A stretch of 64,000 nt of DNA from Cutaneotrichosporon cavernicola (lineage: Eukaryota > Basidiomycota > Tremellomycetes > Trichosporonales > Trichosporonaceae), in assembly GCF_030864355.1 (NCBI RefSeq), contig NC_083393.1, forward strand, positions 3,100,001 to 3,164,000, written 5' to 3'. Of this stretch, positions 31,196 through 41,828 are shown one piece after another; positions within the stretch are counted from its first letter, which is position 1; every line of letters starts with the position of its first letter. The position numbers and the translations under genes were made by a program. Under the pieces are notes generated by a model. The model saw nothing but the letters and a program-made list of their open reading frames with translations, made no database searches and was not told the DNA's origin.

Positions 31196-33429
31196 TTGTG
31201 TATGGAATATGGCGAGTAGTTGAAAGAGTGGAAAGTGGAGGTGGCGACAGACGTCAAGTGTCATTTGGTCCCGCTTTTGCCCACGTGGAGGAGAGGGTTA
31301 GGGAGTGCTGTATGTTTGCCGGGTTTGGGTTTGGGTTTCCCGAGCCTCTCCCCCTCCGCCAGTACCAAATCGCTCCCCTCGTCGTTTCCACACCTGGCGT
31401 CATCTGCACCCTCGACACGAAAAAAGTATATGGATAAGCGGTAGCGAGGATACGACACTGTTCCGGGTTGTCGGGAAGACATGTGCACATCAAGGGAGTG
31501 CTGAGTCTATTCGACTCTTCTGGCCATTGCATTGGATCCAGTGGAGTCGACGCCTGCTGTTGCGTTGTCGAGCAAGTCGCAGGGTCTCGCAGGGTCTCTG
31601 AGCGTCAAATAGCCGTCAGGAATACAGGTACGGTACAAGCATGCTTACTCCACAACCTTACACCGCCTCTGGCGGATTACGCGGATGTTGGAGCAGGTGG
31701 TTTTGCATGCCGGCCGCGCGGTGACGGTGGTCGTTCGATTGAAGAAGATGGCGGACATCTGGGGTATGGGTGATACGCATACCCATTCCGAGATTGCGGT
31801 TCGGCGACTGGCAGAGAAGGAGAGAAGCAGACGAGCGGGCAATGTGGATTAGTAATTGTTCTGTTCCATGTGCCTGTTCGAATGCTGTGCTAGGCCTAGG
31901 TTTTGCCTCAGGGTAAATATTGTCTTGTGACGTGCAGGGTGTCAGGGAAGGGATAGGTACGACGCGCACTGGTTATGACACTGACGCTGACACTGGCATG
32001 CTCCTGGATCAAAGCTTGGGCCGTCAGCTGATACAGATTGACAAGTGGGGATGCCGGCAGCTGGCTGGTAAGAGCAGAGGAACGGCAGAGGAAGAGGAGA
32101 CGAAGGAACGTGCAGAAGTGCATCGCATACAGGACCCAGAACGGAACGCCGAGATGAGATGGATATCCAGCACAGCATCTGTACCGCCTCCAGGTATCTA
32201 ACATGTTCCCCTTGGTGACTTGTCACCCTCTTGAATGACTTGGCGCTGTCAACATGTAGCAGTTGTTCCAGCTGATTATAACCTTTATCCAAGTAACCAC
32301 CATGTAGTAAATTGTACGTTGCGTTGCCTCCGAAATCATCCATGTCGTAATACAGTCTTGATCGTTTAAAACCCCCCGTCATCCACCGTCATCCAGCTCT
32401 CTGCTCTAATGCCAAAACCCTGTCCGGATTATGGTTGAATGTGGAATCATGTAGTCGTAATGTTTCTCTCCTCGTCTCCTCTCTCCTTCTTGCCCATCCA
32501 TGCATTAAACCTCAGGAGCCACATCTTGGGGCCGTCGCCGATGCCGTCGTCGCACAACGTCACCTGCACCTCTTCCTGCTTGTTTCCTCCCGCCCGCTAC
32601 GACATGACTGACCTCCTTCCCCCTCCATGCCCAGAGACGCGGGATCATCGCTTTTTCGTGGCTCATCCGTCGAGCCCCGTTGCACCGTTGGTGTTGCTGT
32701 AGGTTGACGGTTGCTGTGACGCGCTCTCTGTGCGTTTCAAGGACATGTTCCAGCGGAATGGCATCTACACAGACGTTGCCGAAGCTAGGACTGCTTTTTT
32801 TTTGGGTTGTGGAGAGATCTGAATTATGCCTCATAGGGTGCATGCTTCTCTCTTTCCCCCCTCCACCCAACTCCCCTGCCGTGTTGTACCTTGCACTCAA
32901 AGACACACGTACGCATCATCTGTTTAACACTGGGCTTGGCCGGCTGCCCCACGTGCCCCGAAGCCCTCACACCAAACGCCTCGCGCCGCTTGCCTCGTGC
33001 TTCATTCCTCATTCTCCCTCCCCGCTCAAAGTACCCGTCTTGCTCCATTGCTCCAAGCCCCTCCAAGCCGCGCCAAGCCAGGAGCCACTCCAAGCTACAA
33101 GCTGCAAGCCTCCACACCGCAAGCCGCGCAACGAATGGACACAAGCGCTCGTCCCTGCGTATCAGCAATATTTGTGCAGGGCTAAAGCAAAGCCCCTGTC
33201 CAGTTAGCCAAAGACCCGGTTAGACGACAAAGTCGACCACCCAATTACCTGTCTACCAAAAGACCTGATCAATCTTCCGGCGATCCTCACAGCTCACAGG
33301 CCCCACCTCGTTCCAACCCAACCCTACTCTCTACTTGACAACTATCGCGTACTTGGCTTAACCTCCGAGCATTTGAACTTTGGGAAACAACCTTTAATTT
33401 GACTTGCATCCGATTTCCGAGTCGCGTTA

Positions 33430-33480
33430 CCCCGTCGCCCGTCGCCCGTCGCCCGTATCCCGTACCCCGTACCTCGTACC
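33430..33480. repeat. (CCCGTCG)/(CCCGTA) degenerate tandem repeat
   Basis: CCCGTCG units repeat three to four times, then shift to CCCGTAT/CCCGTAC units. Upstream of the Zn2Cys6 gene. Confidence 0.75.
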
Positions 33481-33910
33481 TTCCCCCCGAAGCCCATCGT
33501 TCACTCTCATTCAACAGTGGAGCTTTGGGCTCGGCATATTCCTGTACATTGGCTACTGTACATTGACCCCCTCTTCCTCCAACTGCCAATCTGTCACCGC
33601 ACATCCTCTTGTCGCCTTGTTCCCGATCTCATCTCTCGCTTCCCTCCTCGGACCCGCCCAGCCTTATCAAGCTCGCCTGATCATATTGGACATTTGTCTC
33701 CACTCATCCTGTAAACCTGTAAACACACTCTGTGTGGTTGTCAACCTCTACCTACACGTTCACATCACATCACATCCCATCCCCCAAGTTGCCTCCATTC
33801 GTCTCTAGTCTCATTCTCGACCCCATTCCTCCAAAAGTGCAAAGATATAATATACCTTTCGCGGAAACAGAGTGACATGCACACTCGTCACAGCGTTCAT
33901 TAACCAACCC

Positions 33911-33945
33911 TCCATCTCTCCATCTCTCCATCTCTCCATCTCTCC
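33911..33945. repeat. (TCCATCTC)4 tandem repeat
   Basis: Four copies of TCCATCTC in the CT-rich leader region about 315 nt before ATG 34259. Confidence 0.85.
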
Positions 33946-34258
33946 CCCCTCTCCTTCACCGCCTCACTTCCCTCACACCTTCTCTCCTTTCGTCAACTTG
34001 CCTCCACCCGAGTAAACCAACACATCAACATCGGATCAGCCGCCGCCCCTGCCGCCGCCCAAATACCTCATCAACCAATCCAACCCACAACAACACCAAT
34101 CTCGACCACCCATATCAAGTTGTTCCAGTACAGCGGGGCTTGAGACAGCATCATTCGACGGATCATTCGACGGAGCGCTCCGCCGCACCCCCTTCCTTCT
34201 CATTCTTCGCCCCCTCCACGCCACCACCATTACATACGATCTCACAACAGTCCTGCCC

Positions 34259-37051
34259 ATGGCGTCGTCCTCGGCAGCGATAACCGCTGAGCCTAAAGCC
34301 CGGCGCACACATGCTCGGCGATCATGCGATCTCTGCAAGATTCGCAAGACGCGATGCGAACTACCAGACCTCGAGGTTCCTTCCTCGGCAGAACCGCTGC
34401 CTGTCGACAAGTCATGCCATCGATGCAAGGTCCTTGCACTACCATGCGTCGTCGACGACAGCCGCATGAAGAAGAGACGCAAGAAGGATTCCCAGCCGAT
34501 TGGCGGTACCGTTGGTCCATCGTCGTCAACCTCGGCTTCAAAACGAGCGTCGGCATCGTCCGGTCGAACGCCGAGTGAGGGGCTCCAGAAGCGCCCCCGC
34601 TCCTCTATCAGCAGGCCCAGTTCGGGCGGGCGTAGCGTAGATGACTGGGGGCCCGTCAACGTCTTCAACCACGACGTGGACGTCTCTGCCGCCTTCCAGA
34701 TTACCATCACCCCGGCGGTCGCCCAACCCCAGGCACAGTGGGGCTCGCCGCAGGGAAGCGCAACGTCAGGCCGACACTCTTCCCCTCTTCCCTCGCCCCC
34801 GAGGAATGTGCGACTGCACGGTCGTCCGCTTTCGCTAGTGGGCGCGTTGTTAAACATCGCCTCGGGCAGGACGTACGGGAATGTGAAGCGCCGTGTAGTC
34901 ATTGTCGATGACGTCGACCTCGATCAGCTCGTCGACGCGCGGCTACGTGCCCTCATCGGTCCTGGATATGCGCAGCTTCGCACATTCCACCCCCACCTGC
35001 AGCCTCTCGCAGACTTGTTCAGCGTCCTGCGCGAGACGCCAGGCGACCGATGTGTGCAGCTACTTTTAGCTACGGCCGTTTTCGTTGCGTCACTATCTTT
35101 GGGACCCGACCCTGAAGCTCAGAGGCTACGAGACGAGCTGGCACCCACCATCGAGAACCTCCAGCACAACATTCTAGCTCACCAGCCAAGCTCGTTCCAT
35201 GCAATCCAGGTTCTCGAGTTGCTCGGGCTACATGCACCCCTCTCCCCCGCCCTCCCTCTTCAGCTCACAGACCCCACCGCGCTCGGGCCGGCCCGCGGCG
35301 TGATTGGTGTGGCACTCAACATCGCCAACAACCTCAACTTTGATGCCATGGTCAACGGTCCCCTCGAGCGGTGGCCTAATCCCGATTTTTGGCTATGGTT
35401 GGGGCTCCGTGCGGGTGAGGCACAGATTGCATTCGAAGACGAGCGTCCACGGAAGCCATCCAAGCTCGGCGAGGCACGAGCTCTGACCTGGGCACTGACC
35501 TCACCCGAGAATGGCCAGCAATGGGTATCGGCAGCTTCAATGGACGACCCAGCCGAGTTGCTAGGGAAACTCGTCGTCTCTGACCGGCTGGCCCGGTTGG
35601 AGGAGCTCCACGACACGTACGGCCGGCTCCGCGGCATCCTCGACACTGTGACCAACACGGTCAATTATAGCGGGCAGCAGGCTATACAGGAGGAAGTCGA
35701 GTTCTACAATTCGCGCCTCGCGGAGGTTGACCGTCGCCATGACAATATTCTCAGTATGTTGGGGACCGCGTGGTGCATTCGCACGGCTGACTCGAAAGGT
35801 ATGCTCTCGATGCCTAACTCTCTCGAAGCAGGCTGGAAGGCATACCGTGCCATCCGGCGACTATGGGAAGTAATGAAGGTCTACCTCGTCGCGTTCCAGA
35901 CGCTGGTTGCTCTGCATTATTTGCCTGGCTCAATCCTCGCTCTTAATGGGCTCCCGACGCATTGTCCCGCACCCCAGGCGATCCACTACGCGTTCTTGCG
36001 CGCCAACAACCCGCAAGACATTGTATTTGCATTCGCATCTTCTACAATGGCTGCCAACGACATGCGCCGTCTATGCCGGTTCCGTGGTGCGCAAGCCGAG
36101 CACCTCATTAATGCCTTTGTCGAGTTCGCTCCGGCCCTCGTTCCGAGCATGGGTGGTGCTGACCTCGTTCCATTACACGACATCATGGCCATGGTTGTCG
36201 AGAGCGCCAAGACCCTCATGGAGCAGCACGCCTCGAGTTTAACTTATCACCGGTCGGTCATGGCGCTCCCAGCAACCATTCCTCTTCCGCCCTGGGTCGC
36301 CTCGCTTTCGCAGGCCTCGCTGATCCTGCGCCGGCTAAGCAATCTCCACTTGGACCACGACGACAACGTCGGCAGGGGAGAAAACGTCGCGAACGGATGC
36401 AGTAACCTCATTGGCTCAATGGTGCGCATCGTACAGGAATGGTCGACGATGGTCGAGCGCGACGGCGGGATGGGCATTCCCGTTTTTGCTTCTGTCGCGG
36501 CGCTTCCACCCCAGCCCACACACTTGCAATCGATCTCCTTCGGTCTACCTGAAGTCCAGAGTCCCAAAGCCCTGGCTGGCAGCGAGGCCGTGACAGCTGA
36601 AATGCCGATGCGGAGCAGCTCCACGGGCTTCCAATCGTACATGTCCTCCTCGGACAGGTGGATGGCCGACGAGCGTTCCATGTCTCTTCCTCCGCAATCC
36701 GCCACGTCCCTCAGTACCCCCGTCCTCCCCACGCCAGATTATATTCCCCAGATGACACCTGCAGGCGAGTACAACCCAGCCTTCACGGACATGTTCAGCT
36801 TCACGTACACCGGTCTCCCAGGCACGCCACACCCTCAGCAGCTTCCCACAACCTCTCACCACCCCCACCAGTCGAGTCCCTTTGACCCGCGCGGCCAGAT
36901 GGCCGTCCACCACATACACGGACAATTGGCGCCCCAGCTCGGCGCCCCACAACACTCACAACAGCCTCATACGCCTACACCTGCTCCCGGGGCTGCGGGC
37001 CCCGCGCCGCAATTCATGCCCCAGCCGCATGGATACGACGAGAGCACGTAG
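34259..37051 (+). CDS. Zn2Cys6 fungal transcription factor (919 aa)
   Basis: Exons 34259-35798 and 35832-37051; the 33-nt intron (GTATGC...CTAAC...GCAG) has no in-frame stop, so read-through would give 930 aa. The zinc cluster is CDLCKIRKTRC (C23, C26, C33) then CHRCKVLALPC (C53, C56, C63). The 19-residue gap between the third and fourth cysteine is long for the class (commonly 5-12). A basic KKRRKK follows. The middle (about residues 220-720) is helical, as in the fungal-specific transcription factor middle-homology region. The C-terminus is Pro/His/Gln-rich, a likely activation domain. Nuclear DNA-binding regulator; target genes unknown. It follows an unusually long upstream region. Confidence 0.85.
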   Translation: MASSSAAITAEPKARRTHARRSCDLCKIRKTRCELPDLEVPSSAEPLPVDKSCHRCKVLALPCVVDDSRMKKRRKKDSQPIGGTVGPSSSTSASKRASASSGRTPSEGLQKRPRSSISRPSSGGRSVDDWGPVNVFNHDVDVSAAFQITITPAVAQPQAQWGSPQGSATSGRHSSPLPSPPRNVRLHGRPLSLVGALLNIASGRTYGNVKRRVVIVDDVDLDQLVDARLRALIGPGYAQLRTFHPHLQPLADLFSVLRETPGDRCVQLLLATAVFVASLSLGPDPEAQRLRDELAPTIENLQHNILAHQPSSFHAIQVLELLGLHAPLSPALPLQLTDPTALGPARGVIGVALNIANNLNFDAMVNGPLERWPNPDFWLWLGLRAGEAQIAFEDERPRKPSKLGEARALTWALTSPENGQQWVSAASMDDPAELLGKLVVSDRLARLEELHDTYGRLRGILDTVTNTVNYSGQQAIQEEVEFYNSRLAEVDRRHDNILSMLGTAWCIRTADSKGMLSMPNSLEAGWKAYRAIRRLWEVMKVYLVAFQTLVALHYLPGSILALNGLPTHCPAPQAIHYAFLRANNPQDIVFAFASSTMAANDMRRLCRFRGAQAEHLINAFVEFAPALVPSMGGADLVPLHDIMAMVVESAKTLMEQHASSLTYHRSVMALPATIPLPPWVASLSQASLILRRLSNLHLDHDDNVGRGENVANGCSNLIGSMVRIVQEWSTMVERDGGMGIPVFASVAALPPQPTHLQSISFGLPEVQSPKALAGSEAVTAEMPMRSSSTGFQSYMSSSDRWMADERSMSLPPQSATSLSTPVLPTPDYIPQMTPAGEYNPAFTDMFSFTYTGLPGTPHPQQLPTTSHHPHQSSPFDPRGQMAVHHIHGQLAPQLGAPQHSQQPHTPTPAPGAAGPAPQFMPQPHGYDEST

Positions 37052-37884
37052 GCTGGACATTTCTCTCCAGCACAGAACAATGAACACTGAACACGAACAC
37101 TGCACACTATGTATCATCATGTTTTCCGCTGTGGCAGTGCGTTGCCAGTGTGCCAGAGGCACTCCCGAAGGCACTGGGTCGTGCCGACGCGGATGTCGTC
37201 TTGAGCTTGACACCTTGATTTGAGCTTGTCTGAGCTTCATTCTTTGGTTGTCCGTTTATCCTTATTGTACCTTGCGGCGCTCCATCTTGCAGCCTACAGG
37301 AGCCCGTGGAGCAACCAAACGTCGAGACTTGGACACACATTCCCGGCCCCTGGCCCGCCTGGCACCAAACACGATTGGTCCAAGCACGCGTCGGCGCTGC
37401 AGAAATTGGACACGTATGCAGTGGTCTTGAGAATGGCAGTTTGAATAATGTAAGCAATGCATTTTGGGATGATGGCTTGATGGCGTGGTGGTCTGGAAAT
37501 GCGATTATTCAATCCGGCAGGACTTTGTTCAGCTCTGAAGCTGGCAGTCAAGGTATAGAACATCGTCCGGATTACCCTCCTCAACATGTAACTGTGGTTG
37601 AATGCGAGCGGCCGTTGATGAATTATTGTGGCCGAGTGACAAGAGGCTAACAGCACAGTGCTAAAGCGCTGATACGAGATCCATCACATCAAAGCGGTAC
37701 TTGAGACCACACGTCAGGACACACCGTTCACTCGCTCCTCATCTTGATAACTAGCCTTCTGATCCGCTTCATCTGCCATTTATCGCTGGTAGTAAACAGT
37801 GCATGGTATGTACAGCTTGGAACGATGCCAGGAATAGGAAACACAACCATGTCGGGTCGGGATGGTGAACAAGGGGAATGGGAA
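37052..37884. other. Intergenic between convergent genes
   Basis: 833 nt between the Zn2Cys6 gene (plus) and the coiled-coil gene (minus). Short frames only, none supported. Confidence 0.5.
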
Positions 37885-40113
37885 TTACAGATCGAGGAGG
37901 GAGACATATGGCCGCGGAGGCGCGCGGCTCGGTCCCTCAGGCCACGTATCGGCGGACAGGGTACCCGTCTCCTTATCCTCGTCGTCGGTCGCCTCGGGGA
38001 GGTCGCGCTGCTCGCTAGCGACGGGTTCTGGGATATCTCCGGTGGCTCTCGAGCTGTCTATAAAGACAGCGAGGGTTGCCACGTCCACCTCAACTTCGCT
38101 TTCGCTCTCGCTCTCGCTCTGGTCGCTCCCTACAACGGCGATGACGCGGAGCACACTCTCGCTCATCTCTTCTCTGTGCTCGTTAGTCTCCTCTTCCCGA
38201 CCGATCCGCATCTCCTCTCTCCGCTCGTTCCGTTCGCCGCGCTGGCCCGGCGTCCAGTCGGGAGGCACGACCGTTGCGTCGCTCCCGCGCCGCATGCCCA
38301 ATCTTACGGCCTCCAGGTCACGCTGGATACGCGACAGCTCTGCAACCCGCTCCCGCGCCCGCTCCACGCGCTCGAGCACGTCCTCGTTATCGCTGCGCAG
38401 GCCCAACGGACGGCGCGCCGCCTCGTTCAAGCGCGCCAACGTCGAGTTCATGGTCGTGAGGAGGGCGCGGCGGTTAACGTCCCCAGGGTCCTCTTCGGCG
38501 CGGCGGCCAGTCGAGGCAGCGATCTGGTCCAGGCGGCGATCGAAATAGTCGAGCAGAGATCGGCGACGCGCAGCTTCCTCGAGGTTGTCAAAGTGAGAGA
38601 GGCGGTAATCACTGATCATTGTCGCACGGAGGCCAGCGCGCTCACTCTCAATCGAGGTGAGTCTGGGCTCCAGACTGTCCAGATTGTTGGCACGCCGCTC
38701 GCTGTGAGCATCCTCGACCCTCTCGAGCGTGCGGGGAACGAGGGGGGACCTCGCACGCCAAGGAGCCACAGGGTCGCGGTCGTCCCGGATCCTGTGCGCA
38801 AACGGGACACGAACGCGAGGGGTAAGGTCACTAAAGGGCTCGCGTTGCCCGCCCACACCGAGCTGGCGGGCAGCTGCGGCCAACTCGTTGGCGCTGACGT
38901 GCAGCTGGCGCGTGGCAGCCGTCATCTCGTCGGTGCGTGCCTCCAGCTCGCGGCTCTGGTCAGTGACCTGGGCCGCGCCACGGGCGCGCTCGGCAACGCG
39001 GTCGCTCAGGTCGCGCAAGCGGTCTTCGCCAGAAGCGAGCGACTGGGCTGAGGCGCGGACGCGTTCAAGCCGCTCAAGCACCTGCGATCGCTGCGTCGCC
39101 AACTCTTCCTCGTCGCTCTCGCCATCGTACGTAAAGTCGCGGTAGTACTCGTTGAATAATTCGTCGCGGTCCTGCCGACTGGGCCACACCGGTACGGGAC
39201 GGGGTGGACGTTGGCGCGGGCGAAGCGGACCACGCCGGAAGCTCGGGGTGCCGAGGAGGTGGCGCATTTCGAGGGGCGCATCGGGTTCGGTTGGAGGAAC
39301 GGCCAGGCGCGCCCGCTGATGCATCAGGTGCCAGAGGCGGTGGGCGTTGTCGACGTGGCGGCGGAGTGCGTCTGCGCGAGCCGTGCTATGTTCGTTAGGT
39401 ACGCGTCCGCCACCAACGGCACGCGTGCGTTCGGTTTCCCAGGCATTGTGGAACTCGCGCTGGGACTCGTCGTGCCGACGCTGGTAGCGCGCGATGGCGC
39501 GGTCGAGGCGCTCGGCCTCGCGAGCGTCGCGCTCACGATCACGATCGCGGTCCCGATCTCCCCTCTCCCGATCAGCAGGCCTTTGAGCCGTCTCCGCATT
39601 GGCTCCCTCGCGAACACGCACGAGTACGCCGCGCGTGGTGAGGCCCTGCGGGCGTGGCGTGTGTACCCGCCAGTCCCAGCGTTCGGGTGGCGTCACCTCT
39701 TCACCTTCCCCGTCACCTTCCCCCAAAAAGACATCGGGGATTGAAGTAGGCTGATCAGTGGGTGGTTCTTGGGCTTCTTCGTCCGAGTCGTGGCGCTCGG
39801 GCCCATGCACAACGATTGGTTTCGGGGCGGCGGCAACTCGCGCAAGGTTGGTGGGTGCGAGTCCACGGCCTTGGACGCTTAGGCTACTCATGGCGGTGGT
39901 GAGTTCGATTACTGGGTCGCTAAGGGGAAGACGGGTGGTGTGTGATGGGCGGGAGGAAGAAGAGCCAGTAACTGCGGCCTCAATCTCTGTTGCCTGTGTG
40001 CGGAGGCGCTCGACGGCCGTGCTGAGTTGCTCTACGCGGTCGGAGAGAGAGTCGCGTAAATGCTCCAGGTTTGAGAGGAGGGAGCGCGTGTTAGTTTGCG
40101 CGTCCCTTTGCAT
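37885..40113 (-). CDS. Orphan Arg/Glu-rich coiled-coil protein (742 aa)
   Basis: One long exon. I start it at ATG 40113 (MQRDAQTNTRSLLSNLEHLR); the frame is open to 40257, but that part translates the GATTGTG repeat and is likely leader. Features: heptad helix at about residues 10-45; disordered acidic/Pro segment; an Arg/Asp repeat (RGDRDRDRDRERDAREAERL) near 190; further long helices rich in Arg/Glu/Ala to about residue 650; acidic end DLPEATDDEDKETG. No domain recognised and no transmembrane segment. Strong length and composition make it a real gene. Divergent from the UPF0014 gene, 284 nt apart. Confidence 0.7.
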   Translation of the reverse strand: MQRDAQTNTRSLLSNLEHLRDSLSDRVEQLSTAVERLRTQATEIEAAVTGSSSSRPSHTTRLPLSDPVIELTTAMSSLSVQGRGLAPTNLARVAAAPKPIVVHGPERHDSDEEAQEPPTDQPTSIPDVFLGEGDGEGEEVTPPERWDWRVHTPRPQGLTTRGVLVRVREGANAETAQRPADRERGDRDRDRDRERDAREAERLDRAIARYQRRHDESQREFHNAWETERTRAVGGGRVPNEHSTARADALRRHVDNAHRLWHLMHQRARLAVPPTEPDAPLEMRHLLGTPSFRRGPLRPRQRPPRPVPVWPSRQDRDELFNEYYRDFTYDGESDEEELATQRSQVLERLERVRASAQSLASGEDRLRDLSDRVAERARGAAQVTDQSRELEARTDEMTAATRQLHVSANELAAAARQLGVGGQREPFSDLTPRVRVPFAHRIRDDRDPVAPWRARSPLVPRTLERVEDAHSERRANNLDSLEPRLTSIESERAGLRATMISDYRLSHFDNLEEAARRRSLLDYFDRRLDQIAASTGRRAEEDPGDVNRRALLTTMNSTLARLNEAARRPLGLRSDNEDVLERVERARERVAELSRIQRDLEAVRLGMRRGSDATVVPPDWTPGQRGERNERREEMRIGREEETNEHREEMSESVLRVIAVVGSDQSESESESEVEVDVATLAVFIDSSRATGDIPEPVASEQRDLPEATDDEDKETGTLSADTWPEGPSRAPPRPYVSLLDL

Positions 40114-40187
40114 CGTCTGATGCGTTGTTTGGCTCGAGTGCCAAGTTGTTTGGGAAGGTGAGAAGGTGAGAAGATGGGAAAGGGTAT

Positions 40188-40215
40188 GATTGTGGATTGT
40201 GGATTGTGGATTGTG
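40188..40215. repeat. (GATTGTG)4 tandem repeat
   Basis: Four perfect GATTGTG units in the divergent promoter between the coiled-coil gene and the UPF0014 gene, followed near 40373-40396 by (CACCCACT)-type repeats. Confidence 0.85.
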
Positions 40216-40397
40216 GCTGGAAGGTCGAGTACGAATACAGCCAGGCCATTGCCGCATTTGATCCCGCTGCGGACCACCGAGGATGGAATGACGACATGAG
40301 TTGGAGAGATCGATCGCAGCAAAGTAACGTCTCCAGAATTAGTCCTTGGTCTCTTCTCTCTTGCAGTTTCCCACTCACCCACTCACCCACTCACTAC

Positions 40398-41616
40398 ATG
40401 GAGTACTTTCTAAGCGACAAGGGCGGCGCGCCGGGCGAAGGAATCGGCGCCGGCACCGAGCTGACGTGGCGTAACGTCGGCCTCGGGTTCCTCTTCATCG
40501 TCTTCGATGCGGTGCTGTCTGCCATTATGGGACTCAAGATCGGGCGTAACCTCATCGTCGCGGCTTGCCGCTGTATCCTCCAACTCATGGTCATGAGTCT
40601 CATACTCGGCAAAGTGTTTGCCAGCAACAATCCCTATGCAGTGGCTGGTATTGCGTTCCTCCTCAACGTGCTCGGTGCAATCGAGGCAACGTTCAACAAG
40701 GCCAAGCGCAGGTTCAGCAACATGGTGAGTTCTCTTTCCTGCTTACGTCTTTCCCCGATTGCCTCCTCCTCGTCCTCCCACCCTTCTCACATTTCCCTCA
40801 CCTCCCTAACCCCAGTTCCCCTGCGTCCTCCTCTCGCTGCTCTGCGGCTCCATCCCCATCAGCTGTATCGGCCAGCGCTTCGCAATGGAACAGCACCCCT
40901 TCTGGCAACCGGAGCAGTTCAGTGAGCTCCCTCGGCCGAACTAGCTAACGCAGTTCCCGTCCTCGGTATGCTGCTTGGAAACGGTATCAGCGCGATCGGG
41001 ATCGCAATGAACGCCGTCTCGAACGAGTTTGCAAACAACCGCGACCGCATTGAGACGTATCTCGCCTTTGGAGCGGGTCGGTTCGAGGCGGTCCGTCCGC
41101 TTGCTATTGACGCGCTGGCATCGGCGCTCCTCCCGACGATCAACCAGATGAGCGTCATCGGCCTGATTTCCATCCCCGGTGAGTTGGACATTTGCTATTC
41201 GGGTAACCTGGATCGCAGTTGCTCAATCCTCCCCTCCGTTTCTGTGACTGACGATAGGCATGATGACCGGTGCCATCGTGGGTGGCAAGTCGGTTGAACA
41301 AGCAGCCAAGCTCCAGATGATCGTCATGTTCATGATCAGTGCAAGCTCGGCACTCGCCACCATCGTCGCGCTCTGGTTTGCCCTCACAACACTGATCGAC
41401 AACCAAGACCGCGTGAGGGTTGACCGGCTCGACTCCCGCAAGCCGGCGTTTTACCGCTGGCGCGACCGTACCATTGAACGCGTGTGGCGCTGGTGTACCA
41501 GCCTCTGGTGCTGTGGCGGCCGTAAGAGTGGTGGAACTGAGGAGGAGCGCCGGGGCCTACTCAGCGGCGGCGAGGGCGGTGCCAACGGCGGCAATGGCAA
41601 CCCCAACACCCGCTAG
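40398..41616 (+). CDS. UPF0014 family membrane permease (FetB/ALS3-like)
   Basis: Exons 40398-40724, 40816-40921, 40954-41178, 41258-41616; 338 aa. Several TM helices: LGFLFIVFDAVLSAIMGL, AACRCILQLMVMSLILGKVF, FPCVLLSLLCGSIPISCIG, and others. Family hallmarks are the strongly conserved PVLGMLLGNGISAIGIAMN and IETYLAFGAGRFEA and the late MSVIGLISIPGMMTGAIVGG. Bacterial FetB is the permease half of an iron-efflux ABC exporter, and plant STAR2/ALS3 acts with an ATPase in aluminium tolerance. The substrate of fungal members is unknown. No ATPase partner lies nearby. The C-terminal tail is Gly/Asn-rich. Confidence 0.88.
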
Positions 41617-41828
41617 CCTGTGAGCCGGCTCCCTTACTTTGTGTGTCGAGCTTGAGTCGATCTAGATACAGATGCATGTGTACAGGCGATATACAGTGCA
41701 AGGTATTGTGTTTACATGTTACGGCGAGAATAGCGTGAGACGTCTGGGATCATACAACTGTCGGCGAGAGGTATGCTGTCGACTGGACTGTCCGCTGATC
41801 GTCGACTGGGCGGGTCGAGCTAGTCGAG

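Larger units (their letters stand above)
31196..34258. promoter_or_regulatory. 3-kb gene-free region upstream of the Zn2Cys6 regulator
   Basis: The longest gene-poor stretch in the window, between the divergent NKAP-like and Zn2Cys6 genes. Only short reading frames without family similarity are present on either strand. The last kilobase is pyrimidine-rich and carries two short tandem repeats (listed separately), consistent with a long promoter and 5' leader. A non-coding RNA cannot be excluded. Confidence 0.5.

Noticed and set aside
29739..31264. NKAP homologue as a broken pseudogene
   Set aside because: The separate frames join perfectly once three short GT-AG introns are removed, so the gene is intact.
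31942..32382. 146-codon minus-strand frame in the 3-kb gap
   Set aside because: No recognisable domain, no splice context, and Cys/Gln-rich end typical of random GC-rich sequence.
33430..33945. CRISPR-like repeats
   Set aside because: Units of 6-8 nt without spacers in a eukaryotic genome; simple tandem repeats.
34036..34902. 288-codon frame antisense to the Zn2Cys6 start
   Set aside because: Covers the leader and zinc-cluster region on the opposite strand; composition is that of a shadow frame.
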